From contig URRP01000031.1 of the NCBI GenBank assembly GCA_900550375.1, positions 1 through 29,080 on the forward strand: a stretch of DNA of 29,080 nucleotides. Reading direction: 5' to 3'. This DNA is from an uncultured Alistipes sp. (GTDB taxonomy: Bacteria > Bacteroidota > Bacteroidia > Bacteroidales > Rikenellaceae). Of the stretch, positions 1 to 7,686 are shown one piece after another. Under the pieces are notes generated by a model. It was not told the DNA's origin, ran no database searches, and was given only the letters and a program-made list of their open reading frames with translations. Both the position numbers and the translations under genes were made by a program. Within the stretch, counting starts at the first letter, position 1, and the number at the start of each line of letters is the position of its first letter.

Positions 1-38
1 AGTTAAAATTATTAAATTATCTTAACTCTTTGTGCGGA

Positions 39-389
39 CTAAGTTAGGAACTCCAATCTATCAGCTCTGTCTTTCATATCACCCATAAGCGAAGTGTATT
101 CATGAAGGAGTATTTGATGCTTTGAAGTTAGCTTTTCAGATTGTTCATTAAGGTAGTTTTGAAGAAAATCGAGGTCATCAACCTTCTCAATTTCTGCCCC
201 TAATATTGGCTCAGAATGTGAAAGCCAGTATTCATAAACATCGTTAGCCCATTTGAGCATATCAGGCATAAGTTCTGCAATAGCAGATGGAACCAAGTCC
301 ATCTGCGTATTACCGTAATATCTTAATTGTTTTGAACTTCTGTTCATGCGTGCTAGTAATATAGCAGCTTGTCCACGGTGCTGTATCAT
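39..389 (-). CDS. Small hypothetical protein coupled to the integrase
   Basis: This 116-residue protein is soluble-looking, with no signal peptide or membrane segment. Its C-terminal half is rich in Glu, Lys and Leu and is probably helical. I do not recognise the family. It starts one base after the integrase stop codon. A good AGGAG ribosome-binding sequence (minus strand, 399-403) lies inside the integrase 3' end at normal distance, so the two are very likely co-transcribed and translationally coupled. The position suggests an accessory role for the mobile element (excision, regulation or maintenance), but that is inference from context only. Confidence 0.6.
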   Translation of the reverse strand: MIQHRGQAAILLARMNRSSKQLRYYGNTQMDLVPSAIAELMPDMLKWANDVYEYWLSHSEPILGAEIEKVDDLDFLQNYLNEQSEKLTSKHQILLHEYTSLMGDMKDRADRLEFLT

Positions 390-390
390 A

Positions 391-1557
391 CTATTTTTCT
401 CCTAAATTTGGAATGAGTGATACGGCATCTTGTTTTCTCTTATCAAGCACTTTGGCGTAGATTTGAGTAGTGGCCAACTCTTTATGACCAAGAAGTTTTG
501 ATACAGTGTAGATGTCTGCTCCAAGCGACAACATCATGGTTGCGAATGTATGACGGCCTGTATGGAAGGTGATATTCTTTGTAATACCGGCAGTGAATGC
601 CCACTTCTTCAATTCAAGAATAGTCCAAGCACTATATTTGAATGAACTGAACACTCTGTCGGTTGGTTTTCCTCGTTCGCCCATATATTGAACAGCTTGT
701 TCATTTATATCAAGGTACTCTTGAGCCTTAGTCTTTTTCTGACGGAATACGATACGAGTGAAGCCATCGAAGTCTTGAACCTCTGACCACAGTAGCTTTT
801 CAATATCACTTTTGCGTAGACCTGTAAGGCAGGAGAATAGGAATGCTCTTTTAAGCCATGGATACATACAAGGAGTGGCAGTCAGATTTTTTATTTCTTC
901 AACTGTCAGGTAAACACGTTCAACTTCCTCTTGCTTGAAGCCTTCAACGCCTCGCATTGGGTTAAATTGAATAACTCCATCTTCAAAGGCTTTGTTAATA
1001 CAGCATCTTAACTTATTGAAATAGGAGAGCTTTGAATTTTGCGAAAGACCTTGAAATACGCTCTTATCCTTTTTATGCGTTACTTTATGACTATCCTTTT
1101 CTACTGTATTTAGGAAATCTTTGAATCCAAGAACCCATTCTTTGTTTATGTCTTTGAATGTTGTTTTCTCATCAGCATAGATTTCAAGGTATTTTAGACA
1201 GCTATGCCAGTTGCCCCAATTACCATCTGAATCTGGAGTTTTGTGTCTTTCTTCACACATGCTTCGATAGAATGATAGGAATGGGGTTTCTTCTGCATAG
1301 GGCTTTGGTAAGTCATATTCAGTTCTAGAAAGCTCCAACTGTCTCTTTGAACGAATCGAAACAGCCAAATTGTATGTCTGTCGGTTTTGTTCCTTGTCGG
1401 CAGGATTTTTCTCTGGAATAAGGTACAGCTTCAAGAACTCGCGTGTACGCTTTCCATTGTAATAGATGTCTAGGAAGAGATGGACATTTCCATTGGCCAA
1501 TTTCTTCTCACGGATTTTCACCGGTTCTTTTTTTTGCACGTTTTTGTCACTACTCAT
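391..1557 (-). CDS. Tyrosine recombinase / integrase
   Basis: The 388-residue product is a site-specific recombinase of the Bacteroidetes integrative-element type. It has an N-terminal arm-binding region, a SAM-like core-binding domain (roughly residues 90-200) and a C-terminal catalytic domain. The catalytic set is visible: the first Arg in TGLRKSDIEKL, HTGRHTFA (HxxR), the His of LGHKEL, and the nucleophile Tyr in TTQIYAKV. Length is typical of integrases of conjugative or mobilizable elements and prophages. Upstream, between this gene and the 3' end of mnmE, are several copies of TTTTGTCACC and other repeats that look like recombinase binding sites. The element it serves therefore extends to the left, out of the window. 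Confidence 0.95.
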   Translation of the reverse strand: MSSDKNVQKKEPVKIREKKLANGNVHLFLDIYYNGKRTREFLKLYLIPEKNPADKEQNRQTYNLAVSIRSKRQLELSRTEYDLPKPYAEETPFLSFYRSMCEERHKTPDSDGNWGNWHSCLKYLEIYADEKTTFKDINKEWVLGFKDFLNTVEKDSHKVTHKKDKSVFQGLSQNSKLSYFNKLRCCINKAFEDGVIQFNPMRGVEGFKQEEVERVYLTVEEIKNLTATPCMYPWLKRAFLFSCLTGLRKSDIEKLLWSEVQDFDGFTRIVFRQKKTKAQEYLDINEQAVQYMGERGKPTDRVFSSFKYSAWTILELKKWAFTAGITKNITFHTGRHTFATMMLSLGADIYTVSKLLGHKELATTQIYAKVLDKRKQDAVSLIPNLGEK

Positions 1558-1590
1558 GGTTGCAAACTTTTAATAGTTTATAATCTAAAA

Positions 1591-1670
1591 TGGCCTGTTT
1601 TGTCACCGGTGACAAAAATTGGCCTATTTTGTCACCGATAACCGGGTCTGGTGACAAACTGGTGACAAAA
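1591..1670. repeat. Cluster of TTTTGTCACC repeats, probable integrase arm sites
   Basis: Two 20-bp near-identical direct repeats begin TGGCCT(G/A)TTTTGTCACC at 1591 and 1620. The first runs into a perfect 20-bp palindrome at 1598-1617. Inverted copies GGTGACAAA lie at 1650-1658 and 1661-1670. All are in the non-coding stretch just upstream of the integrase. Repeated short sites of this kind beside an integrase are typical of arm-type binding sites. An operator for integrase autoregulation is the alternative. Confidence 0.6.
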
Positions 1671-1725
1671 TTACGCCCAAAAAGGTAAAACGCCAAATTC
1701 TTTAAGATAAAATAAGAAACAAGCC

Positions 1726-1749
1726 GATAATCAAGTAGTGTTGATTATC
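1726..1749. repeat. Perfect 9-bp inverted repeat
   Basis: GATAATCAA at 1726-1734 and TTGATTATC at 1741-1749 form a perfect inverted repeat around a 6-nt spacer. No U-run follows on either strand, so it is unlikely to be an intrinsic terminator. It lies between the integrase gene and mnmE and could be a binding site for a recombination directionality factor or integrase. Confidence 0.45.
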
Positions 1750-1763
1750 AGCATTTTACTAGC

Positions 1764-1784
1764 TTTATTAGTGTTTTATTAGTG
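1764..1784. repeat. Tandem direct repeat TTTATTAGTG x2
   Basis: TTTATTAGTG occurs at 1764-1773 and again at 1775-1784, giving an 11-bp period, one helical turn. It lies 26 bp from the mnmE stop codon in the putative attachment region. Helically phased short repeats suit protein binding, but no protein can be named. Confidence 0.4.
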
Positions 1785-1810
1785 CTTTGTTTTCCCCTCA
1801 AAAACCCACT

Positions 1811-1828
1811 TCACTTTCCGATGCAAAA
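1811..1828 (-). other. Putative attachment core in the mnmE 3' end
   Basis: The last 18 bases of mnmE read TTTTGCATCGGAAAGTGA on the minus strand and encode the conserved FCIGK end plus stop. The integrase gene and its repeat cluster begin directly beyond. In Proteobacteria the last 18 bp of the same gene (trmE/thdF) is the known attB of SGI1-family elements. By my own comparison from memory, 13 of 18 positions match. The second copy expected at the other end of the element is outside the window, so this is inference. Confidence 0.5.
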
Positions 1829-3154
1829 CTTGGAGAAAATCTGCGAGAGCACGAGATCGTTGGTGATTTCGCCGGTAATCGTGCCAAGATGATAGATCAC
1901 TTGGCGGATCTCTTCGCTGAGCAGGTCGGAGGGGAGGTCGTTCAGTCCGTCGAGGGCTGCGTCGAGTGCCGTGCGGGCGTGGCGCAGCGCTTCGTAGTGA
2001 CGGCTGTTGGAGACGATCGTTTCGCCGTCGTCGAGCGCCGAGGCGTCGACGGCCGTGCGCAGCGTCTCCAGCAGCCGATCCATCCCTTTTCCTTCGCGGG
2101 CGGAGAGGAGCAACGCCCCGTCGGGCAGCGATGCGGGGGCGGTTGTCGGGTCGATCCGGTCGATTTTGTTGACGATAAGAAGATGTCGCTGGTCGGGGCG
2201 GATATCGAGCGGCTCGATGACGGGATCGGCTGCGTCGATCACTTGCAGGACGATCTGCGCGCGTGCGATACTGGCGTATGCCCGTTCGATGCCCATGCGT
2301 TCGACCGCGTCGTCGGTCGTGCGCAGACCCGCCGTATCGATAAACCGGTAGAGAATGCCGTCGAGGTTCAGCGCAGCCTCGACCAGATCGCGCGTCGTGC
2401 CGGGAATCTCCGATACCAGCGCACGCTCTTCGTTGAGCAAACGATTGAGCAGCGTGCTTTTCCCGACATTGGGGCGGCCGACGATCGCTACGGGGACTCC
2501 CTCCTTGATGGCGTTGCCCAAGGAGAAGGAGCCGACCAGCCGGTCGATCTTCGCACCGATCCGCTCCATCGTGCGGCGAAGTTCTGCGCGATCGGCGAAC
2601 TCTACCTCCTCCTCGCCGAAGTCCAGTTCCAGTTCGAGCAGCGAGGTGAGCTGCAGCAGTTCGCCGCGCAGCGTTTCGAGTTCGGCGGAGTAGCCGCCGC
2701 GCATCTGGCCGGCGGCCAGCGTGTGCGATGCGCGTGAAGAAGAGGCGATCAGGTCGGCGACCGCTTCGGCCTGCGACAGATCGAGTTTTCCGGCCAGAAA
2801 GGCGCGCGAGGTGAATTCGCCGGGCGTCGCCATGCGTGCGCCGCGGCGCACCAGCAGTGCGAGCAGCTCCTGCACGATGTAGCGCGAGCCGTGACACGAG
2901 ATTTCGACGGCGTCTTCGCCCGTGTAGGAGTGCGGCGTACGGAAGACGGTGACGAGCACGTCGTCGAGCGTGCGGCCGTCGTCGGCGATCGTGCCGTAAA
3001 GTACCGTATAACCGGCCGCGTCGCCCGCGCGTTTGGAGCCGCTGAATACGGCGTCGCAGATCGTGAGCGCCGCAGGGCCGCTCATGCGCACGACGGCGAT
3101 CGCACCGCCCGCCGCGGTGGCGGGCGCGACGATGGTATCGTTCGGGGAGGTCAT
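1811..3154 (-). CDS. mnmE: tRNA uridine-5-carboxymethylaminomethyl(34) synthesis GTPase MnmE
   Basis: This 447-residue protein is the GTPase partner of MnmG, modifying U34 of several tRNAs in the cytoplasm. The N-terminal tetrahydrofolate-binding domain starts with the typical TIVAPATAAGGAIAVVR. The helical domain is split by a G domain with GRPNVGKS (about 226-233), a following GTTRD, DTAGLR and NKID. The protein ends in the catalytic FCIGK (CxGK). Length is normal and the gene looks intact. The start codon overlaps the stop of the upstream transglycosylase gene by four bases (ATGA), so translation is probably coupled. The 3' end borders an integrase module and may have been rebuilt by element insertion. 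Confidence 0.98.
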   Translation of the reverse strand: MTSPNDTIVAPATAAGGAIAVVRMSGPAALTICDAVFSGSKRAGDAAGYTVLYGTIADDGRTLDDVLVTVFRTPHSYTGEDAVEISCHGSRYIVQELLALLVRRGARMATPGEFTSRAFLAGKLDLSQAEAVADLIASSSRASHTLAAGQMRGGYSAELETLRGELLQLTSLLELELDFGEEEVEFADRAELRRTMERIGAKIDRLVGSFSLGNAIKEGVPVAIVGRPNVGKSTLLNRLLNEERALVSEIPGTTRDLVEAALNLDGILYRFIDTAGLRTTDDAVERMGIERAYASIARAQIVLQVIDAADPVIEPLDIRPDQRHLLIVNKIDRIDPTTAPASLPDGALLLSAREGKGMDRLLETLRTAVDASALDDGETIVSNSRHYEALRHARTALDAALDGLNDLPSDLLSEEIRQVIYHLGTITGEITNDLVLSQIFSKFCIGK

Positions 3155-4530
3155 CGGCGGCGAATCTTCAGTTTCTGACCGATGCTCAGGCGGTTGGCGT
3201 TGCGGATGCGGTTGTCGCGCATGATCGTCTGCTGCGAAACCTTGTATTTGCGGGCGATGCTGCCGAGCGTTTCGCCCCGTTTGACGGTGTGGGTGAGGTA
3301 ACTGCTTGTCGCCGCGCGTTTCTTGGCGACGTTGGTCGGATTGATATACTCCTTCAGAAAGAGCGAATCCTTGCGTTGAATCTCCTCTTCGCTGGCAATG
3401 TAGCGGCAGGCGTACTGCTGCGGCAGGATGAGCGTGTAGTGCTTGTTGGTTGCCGGGATGATATCGAGCCGGTACTGGGGATTGAGCTGGCGCAGCATCT
3501 CGATGGGCAGGTCGAGCGTCGAGGCGACCTGTCCCAGATGCATGAGTTTCGTGACGCGCATCGTATCGACGGCCAGCGGCAGGGGCGGTTCGGTGAACTC
3601 GATGCCGTGCTGCTTGTGGTAAGCATAGGCGTAGGAGGCGCCGATGAAGGCCGGAACATACCCGCGCGTTTCACGCGGCAGATAGTCGTAGATCTCCCAG
3701 AACGACTTGCCGCCGCCCGAACGGGCGATGGCCTTATTGACGTTGCCTGGCCCGCAGTTGTAGGAGGCGATAGCCAGCATCCAGTCGCCGAAGAGGGCGT
3801 ACATATCTTTCAGGTAACGGCAGGCGGCGCGGGTCGCCAGCACGGGGTCGTACCGCTCGTCGATGAGCGAATTGACCTCCAGCCCGTACATCTTTCCCGT
3901 CGAGGGCATGAACTGCCACAGTCCTGCGGCGCCCATGCGCGACACGGCCGTCGGGTTGAGGGCCGATTCGATGATCGGCAGCGCCCGCAGCTCGACGGGA
4001 AGTCCCGCCTTGATCAACTCCTCCTCGATGAGCGGAAAATAGTATTGCGAAAGTCCCAGTATGCGGCTGATCGTACCGTAGCGGGAATCGGTATAACGGG
4101 CGATGTAGCCCCGTACGATCGGGTTGTAGGGGAGTTGAACGGGCGATACGAGCATCTGAAGCCGCCGTGCATAGACCGAATCGGGGGTCGAATCGGAGGG
4201 GGTGTTTCCGGTGGTATCTTCCCGCACGTAGCGGTCGAAGAAGTCGTCGTAGGAGGCTACGACGTTACGGCTGTACCAGCCCGAGAGGAGCGAATCCCGT
4301 ACTTCGGGCGAATACTTCGTGCAGCCCCGTTCACCAAACTTCAGCCGCTGCGGAGCCTCGGCCGTATCGACGGGCTGGATGTACTTGACGATGTAGACCG
4401 TGTCGGGTACGACCGCTTCGGAGGCGTTTTTCACCCGTTTGCGGGGGCGTTTGCGCGCGGCGGCCGAAGCGTCGAGGCAAAGAGTCAGCAGCAGGGTGAG
4501 CGGAAGAGCGTATCGCAGGAGGGTTTTCAT
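3151..4530 (-). CDS. MltD-like lytic transglycosylase with LysM domain
   Basis: The 459-residue product has an N-terminal signal peptide (MKTLLRYALPLTLLLTL..ASA). A goose-lysozyme-like SLT domain spans about residues 165-300, with the catalytic Glu at about 188 in PIIESALNP and the motifs GAAGLWQFMPSTG and ASYNCGPGNV. One LysM domain at the C-terminus (about 412-457) contains VKRGETLGSIARKY. It should cleave peptidoglycan glycan strands in the periplasm to 1,6-anhydromuropeptides. It lies 16 bp after the DUF5683 gene and overlaps mnmE by four bases, placing it in the parAB operon. That arrangement is recurrent in Bacteroidales and suggests coordination of wall remodelling with segregation. 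Confidence 0.93.
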   Translation of the reverse strand: MKTLLRYALPLTLLLTLCLDASAAARKRPRKRVKNASEAVVPDTVYIVKYIQPVDTAEAPQRLKFGERGCTKYSPEVRDSLLSGWYSRNVVASYDDFFDRYVREDTTGNTPSDSTPDSVYARRLQMLVSPVQLPYNPIVRGYIARYTDSRYGTISRILGLSQYYFPLIEEELIKAGLPVELRALPIIESALNPTAVSRMGAAGLWQFMPSTGKMYGLEVNSLIDERYDPVLATRAACRYLKDMYALFGDWMLAIASYNCGPGNVNKAIARSGGGKSFWEIYDYLPRETRGYVPAFIGASYAYAYHKQHGIEFTEPPLPLAVDTMRVTKLMHLGQVASTLDLPIEMLRQLNPQYRLDIIPATNKHYTLILPQQYACRYIASEEEIQRKDSLFLKEYINPTNVAKKRAATSSYLTHTVKRGETLGSIARKYKVSQQTIMRDNRIRNANRLSIGQKLKIRRR

Positions 4531-4546
4531 CGGGAAATAGGGATAA

Positions 4547-5848
4547 TCAGAAGTTAATCGTAAAGTTGAAACCGACGACCGGCCGGATGCCTGTGCCGGC
4601 GATGAAGGCGTAATCGACCATCGGTTCGACGCGCATCGAGAGATCGTCCGAGACGTCGAAATCCTTGAGGTGCGCGTCGACGTGTGCGTCGACGATTTGA
4701 AGAATATAGATACCCGCCGTAGCGATGATACTCAGGTCGCGGTTGCGCCGGTAGTTGTTCTTGAGGTTCTTGAGAAAGTCGGCCGAATAGCGGCCCTTGA
4801 ATTCGTCGGTCGACGTGCCGGGTTTCTCCGGTTCGGGCAGGTCGGGGTCGTTCTTTACGTCTGTCTCCCATTGTTTGTGGGCCGCCACCTTCTGATCGTA
4901 TTCGTAGCGCAGGCGGTAGGCCTTCTTGAAACGCTGGTAGCCGCGGTTGTTCCAGTCGATGATGTAGATCATCGAGGCGAATCCGCCCAGCACGATGGGA
5001 ACCTTCCAGTAACTCTTGTTGTAAATCTGTCCGGCGGCGGGGCAGATCGTGGCCAGCGTCGTAGCTTTCTTGACCGACGAAACGTCGTTGGTGGCGTAGT
5101 TGACAGCCGCGTCGCCGATGAAATAGATATAGGAGCCGACGGCGGTAATCAGGTAGATTTGCCGGCGCGTATTGTGGCGGATCATCGCGCTCTGCACGGC
5201 ATCCAGCTCCTCCGTGCGCGACATATTTTCACTCGTTATTTCGTCGAAGCGGCGTTTGAGCGGCTTGAACTTGTTGTTCTCGTGGAAGTACAGTGCCAGC
5301 GAGGTGCCGAATGTGCCGTAGAGAATCGGGAGTTTCCAGTATTGTTTGTTGTAGATTTGGCCGTAGCCGGGAACGGGGATCGACATCCAGCAGACGCGCG
5401 ACAGCGACATCGAGTCGCTCATGAACCAGTTCCGCTTCTTCTCGGGCCGTGCGGTTTCGCTCTTGCCGAGCAGCAGCGAGTCGCGGCGCAGCGAATCCAG
5501 CAGCAGCGTGTCGCGCAGCAATGAATCGCCGCAGGTGAGTTGCAGCAGCAGCGAATCCTGCGGCAGCAGTGCGCCTCCCAGCGAGTCGAGCCGGAGCAGC
5601 GTGCTGTCGATCGCCGAAAGCAGCGAATCGCGTTGCAGCGAGTCCTGCCGCAGCGAATCGGGCTGCGGCATACGTCCGCCCCGCACGATGGATTTCTTTC
5701 CCCGGAAGCGTTCGAGCGAGACCGAGCCGCCTCTGGAGCCGCCTTGCGGAGGAACCTGTGGCGTCGCGGCCTGCGTCACGGAGACGCAAAGCATCGCGGC
5801 GAGCAGAGCCGAAAGCAGCGAAAAACGTATGCCCGGGCGGAATTTCAT
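4547..5848 (-). CDS. DUF5683 domain protein with internal duplication
   Basis: This 433-residue envelope protein of unknown function has a signal peptide (about 1-27). Next comes a low-complexity stretch (about 61-130) with eight DSL tripeptides. Two copies of the DUF5683 core follow, around residues 150-205 (GYGQIYNKQYWKLPILYG) and 262-318 (AAGQIYNKSYWKVPIVLG), each with hydrophobic segments and a following basic stretch. The gene sits three bases after parB and 16 before the transglycosylase gene. This order is common in Bacteroidales. Function is unknown; context suggests an envelope or segregation link. The same DSL-type repeat occurs in the OstA-like protein at 11144-13558. Confidence 0.88.
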   Translation of the reverse strand: MKFRPGIRFSLLSALLAAMLCVSVTQAATPQVPPQGGSRGGSVSLERFRGKKSIVRGGRMPQPDSLRQDSLQRDSLLSAIDSTLLRLDSLGGALLPQDSLLLQLTCGDSLLRDTLLLDSLRRDSLLLGKSETARPEKKRNWFMSDSMSLSRVCWMSIPVPGYGQIYNKQYWKLPILYGTFGTSLALYFHENNKFKPLKRRFDEITSENMSRTEELDAVQSAMIRHNTRRQIYLITAVGSYIYFIGDAAVNYATNDVSSVKKATTLATICPAAGQIYNKSYWKVPIVLGGFASMIYIIDWNNRGYQRFKKAYRLRYEYDQKVAAHKQWETDVKNDPDLPEPEKPGTSTDEFKGRYSADFLKNLKNNYRRNRDLSIIATAGIYILQIVDAHVDAHLKDFDVSDDLSMRVEPMVDYAFIAGTGIRPVVGFNFTINF

Positions 5849-5851
5849 GCG

Positions 5852-6712
5852 TTATTTGTCGGCGAAACGGTTGAGAAACTTTTCGATGTCGGCGTCGCCG
5901 GCGAAATCGATGACGATCTTTCCGCCGCCGTTCTTCGACCGTTTGATGCTGATCTCCTGCGAGAAGAAGCGTTCGAGCTGCTCCACCAGCCGCAGGTAGC
6001 TTTCGGGATACTCCTCGTCTTCGGTCGTCTCGGCGGGACGCTGCGCGTTGAGCGAACGCACCAGCTCCTCGATCTGACGTACCGAGAGGTCTTTTTTGAT
6101 GCAGCGCTTGAGCAGGTGCAGCTGCCGGTCGGCGGGTGCGCCGGCGATCGCCTTGGCGTGGCCGGCCGAAATCAGCCCCTCCTTGAGCGCCAGCTGAATC
6201 TCATCGGGCAGCTTCAACAGACGCAGGAAATTGGAGACGGTCGAACGCTTCTTGCCGACCTTCTCCGACAGTGCGTCCTGCGTGAGTCCGCACTCGTCGA
6301 TGAGCCGCTGCATCCCCAGCGCGATCTCGATGGCGTTGAGGTCCTGCCGCTGGATATTCTCCACCAGAGCCATCGCGTGAAGATTCTCGTCGTCCACCTC
6401 GCGGATGTAGGCGGGCAGCGTCGTCACGTCGGCGCGTTGGGCGGCACGCCAGCGGCGTTCGCCGCTGATGATGATGTATTTCCCGTCGCCCTGCCGCTTG
6501 ACCGTGATGGGCTGGATAACGCCCAGCGTGCGGATCGAGTCGGCCAGTTCGTCGAGCGCCTCCTCGTTGAACTGCGTGCGCGGCTGCGTGGGATTGGGGA
6601 TGATCTCCGAGACGGCGATTTCGGCCATCTCAGTCATCGGTTTGAGTTTTGCGTCGAGGTGGTCGCTGCCGAAAATGGCGTCCAGCCCTCTGCCTAATCC
6701 CTTCTGTTTCAT
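5852..6712 (-). CDS. parB: Chromosome-partitioning protein ParB
   Basis: A 286-residue ParB/Spo0J protein. It begins with the typical KGLGRGLDAIFG. The N-terminal CTPase domain has NPTQPR (about 40-45), the GERR box (84-87) and ENIQR (118-122). A central helix-turn-helix around 140-170 (LTQDALSEKVGKKRSTVSN) binds parS. The C-terminal about 40 residues form the dimerisation region (FAGDADIEKFLNRF). It loads on parS and spreads as a CTP-dependent clamp, working with ParA to segregate origins. It lies 85 bp downstream of parA and leads directly into the DUF5683 gene. I did not see a consensus parS in the window. Confidence 0.97.
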   Translation of the reverse strand: MKQKGLGRGLDAIFGSDHLDAKLKPMTEMAEIAVSEIIPNPTQPRTQFNEEALDELADSIRTLGVIQPITVKRQGDGKYIIISGERRWRAAQRADVTTLPAYIREVDDENLHAMALVENIQRQDLNAIEIALGMQRLIDECGLTQDALSEKVGKKRSTVSNFLRLLKLPDEIQLALKEGLISAGHAKAIAGAPADRQLHLLKRCIKKDLSVRQIEELVRSLNAQRPAETTEDEEYPESYLRLVEQLERFFSQEISIKRSKNGGGKIVIDFAGDADIEKFLNRFADK

Positions 6713-6797
6713 ACTATCCCGTAATTAAATGAAAAAGAGAAACAACCGCTTCAGTCGTTTCCCGCATCGCGGCCGGCGCTCGGCCGGCTGCCGATGC

Positions 6798-7568
6798 TCA
6801 TTTTTTGTTTTTTCTGTTTCTCTTGAGCAATTCTTTGGCCAGATTGAGGTAGTTGACCGAACCCGAGGCGGCTGCGTCGTACAACATGACGGGCTTGCCG
6901 TGCGAAGGGGCTTCACCCAAACGGATGTTGCGCTGAATTATTGTGTCGAACGTCAGCGGCCCGAAATGCTCGCGCACCTCGCTGGCGACTTGATTGTTCA
7001 GGCGGTTGCGCATATACATCGTCAGCAGGAATCCCTCGATCTCGAGCGCGGGGTTCAGCCCGCTCTTGACGATCTTGATGGTATTGAGCAGCTTCGAAAG
7101 CCCTTCGAGCGCCAGATATTCGCACTGCACGGGGATCAGCACCGAGTCGGCGGCCGTCAGCACGTTGACGGTGGTGTACCCCAGCGAGGGCGAACAGTCG
7201 ACGAACACGTAATCGTAGTCGTCGCGCACCTCCGAAAGGATCTTCTTGATGACGTGGTGTCCCTGCTCCATCTTCGGAAGTTCGGTGTCGGCCGCAACCA
7301 GATCGATGCTCGACGGCAGCAGCCACAGCCGCTTGACGTCTTCGCTGCGGAGGATCACCTCCGAGGCGCGGCGCGTGCCGGTAATGCATTCGTAAATACC
7401 CTCGGCGTTGATGTCGAAGCCCAGTCCCGACGTTGCGTTGGCCTGCGGGTCGGCGTCGAGTAGCAGGACCTTGCGGCCCAGAATAGCCAGCGAAGCGGCC
7501 AGATTGATCGCCGTCGTGGTCTTTCCCACGCCGCCTTTCTGGTTTGCGAGTGCGATGATTTTTGCCAT
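6798..7568 (-). CDS. parA: Chromosome-partitioning ATPase ParA (Soj)
   Basis: A 256-residue ParA-family ATPase. The deviant Walker A, KGGVGKTTT, is at about 10-18, with the signature lysine. DADPQAN follows in the A' region, and VFVDCSPSLG is the Walker B region. The short length with no N-terminal HTH marks the chromosomal Soj type rather than the long plasmid type. It binds DNA non-specifically as an ATP dimer and is released by ParB. It is the first gene of the minus-strand operon. A perfect TAnnTTTG box lies 26 bases upstream of the start codon. The 85-bp gap to parB includes a 6-bp GC hairpin (6772-6777 with 6783-6788). Confidence 0.97.
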   Translation of the reverse strand: MAKIIALANQKGGVGKTTTAINLAASLAILGRKVLLLDADPQANATSGLGFDINAEGIYECITGTRRASEVILRSEDVKRLWLLPSSIDLVAADTELPKMEQGHHVIKKILSEVRDDYDYVFVDCSPSLGYTTVNVLTAADSVLIPVQCEYLALEGLSKLLNTIKIVKSGLNPALEIEGFLLTMYMRNRLNNQVASEVREHFGPLTFDTIIQRNIRLGEAPSHGKPVMLYDAAASGSVNYLNLAKELLKRNRKNKK

Positions 7569-7593
7569 GTCGTAAAAAGGGTTTCCAATCGGG

Positions 7594-7626
7594 CAAATTT
7601 AGTGAATTTAAATCGAATTTCAGCAA
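7594..7626 (-). promoter_or_regulatory. Putative parA operon promoter
   Basis: The minus strand has TAAATTTG (7594-7601), a perfect match to the Bacteroidetes -7 consensus TAnnTTTG. A TTG lies 22 bases upstream (7624-7626) as a candidate -33. It is divergent from the promoter of the CPBP gene. Confidence 0.6.
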
Positions 7627-7644
7627 CGTTCCCGAAAAAATGCT

Positions 7645-7652
7645 TACCTTTG
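7645..7652 (+). promoter_or_regulatory. Putative -7 box for the CPBP protease gene
   Basis: TACCTTTG matches TAnnTTTG exactly. Transcription would start near 7659, which leaves almost no leader for the TTG at 7666 but about 28 nt before the ATG at 7687. This is why the ATG is preferred as start. Confidence 0.55.
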
Positions 7653-7686
7653 GTCACCCGAACCGTTGATCGTGAAAGTTATACAG

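Noticed and set aside
391..1557. The left integrase as the recombinase of the tRNA-Arg prophage
   Set aside because: About 17 kb of ordinary chromosomal genes separate the two, and the integrase has its own att-like region beside mnmE.
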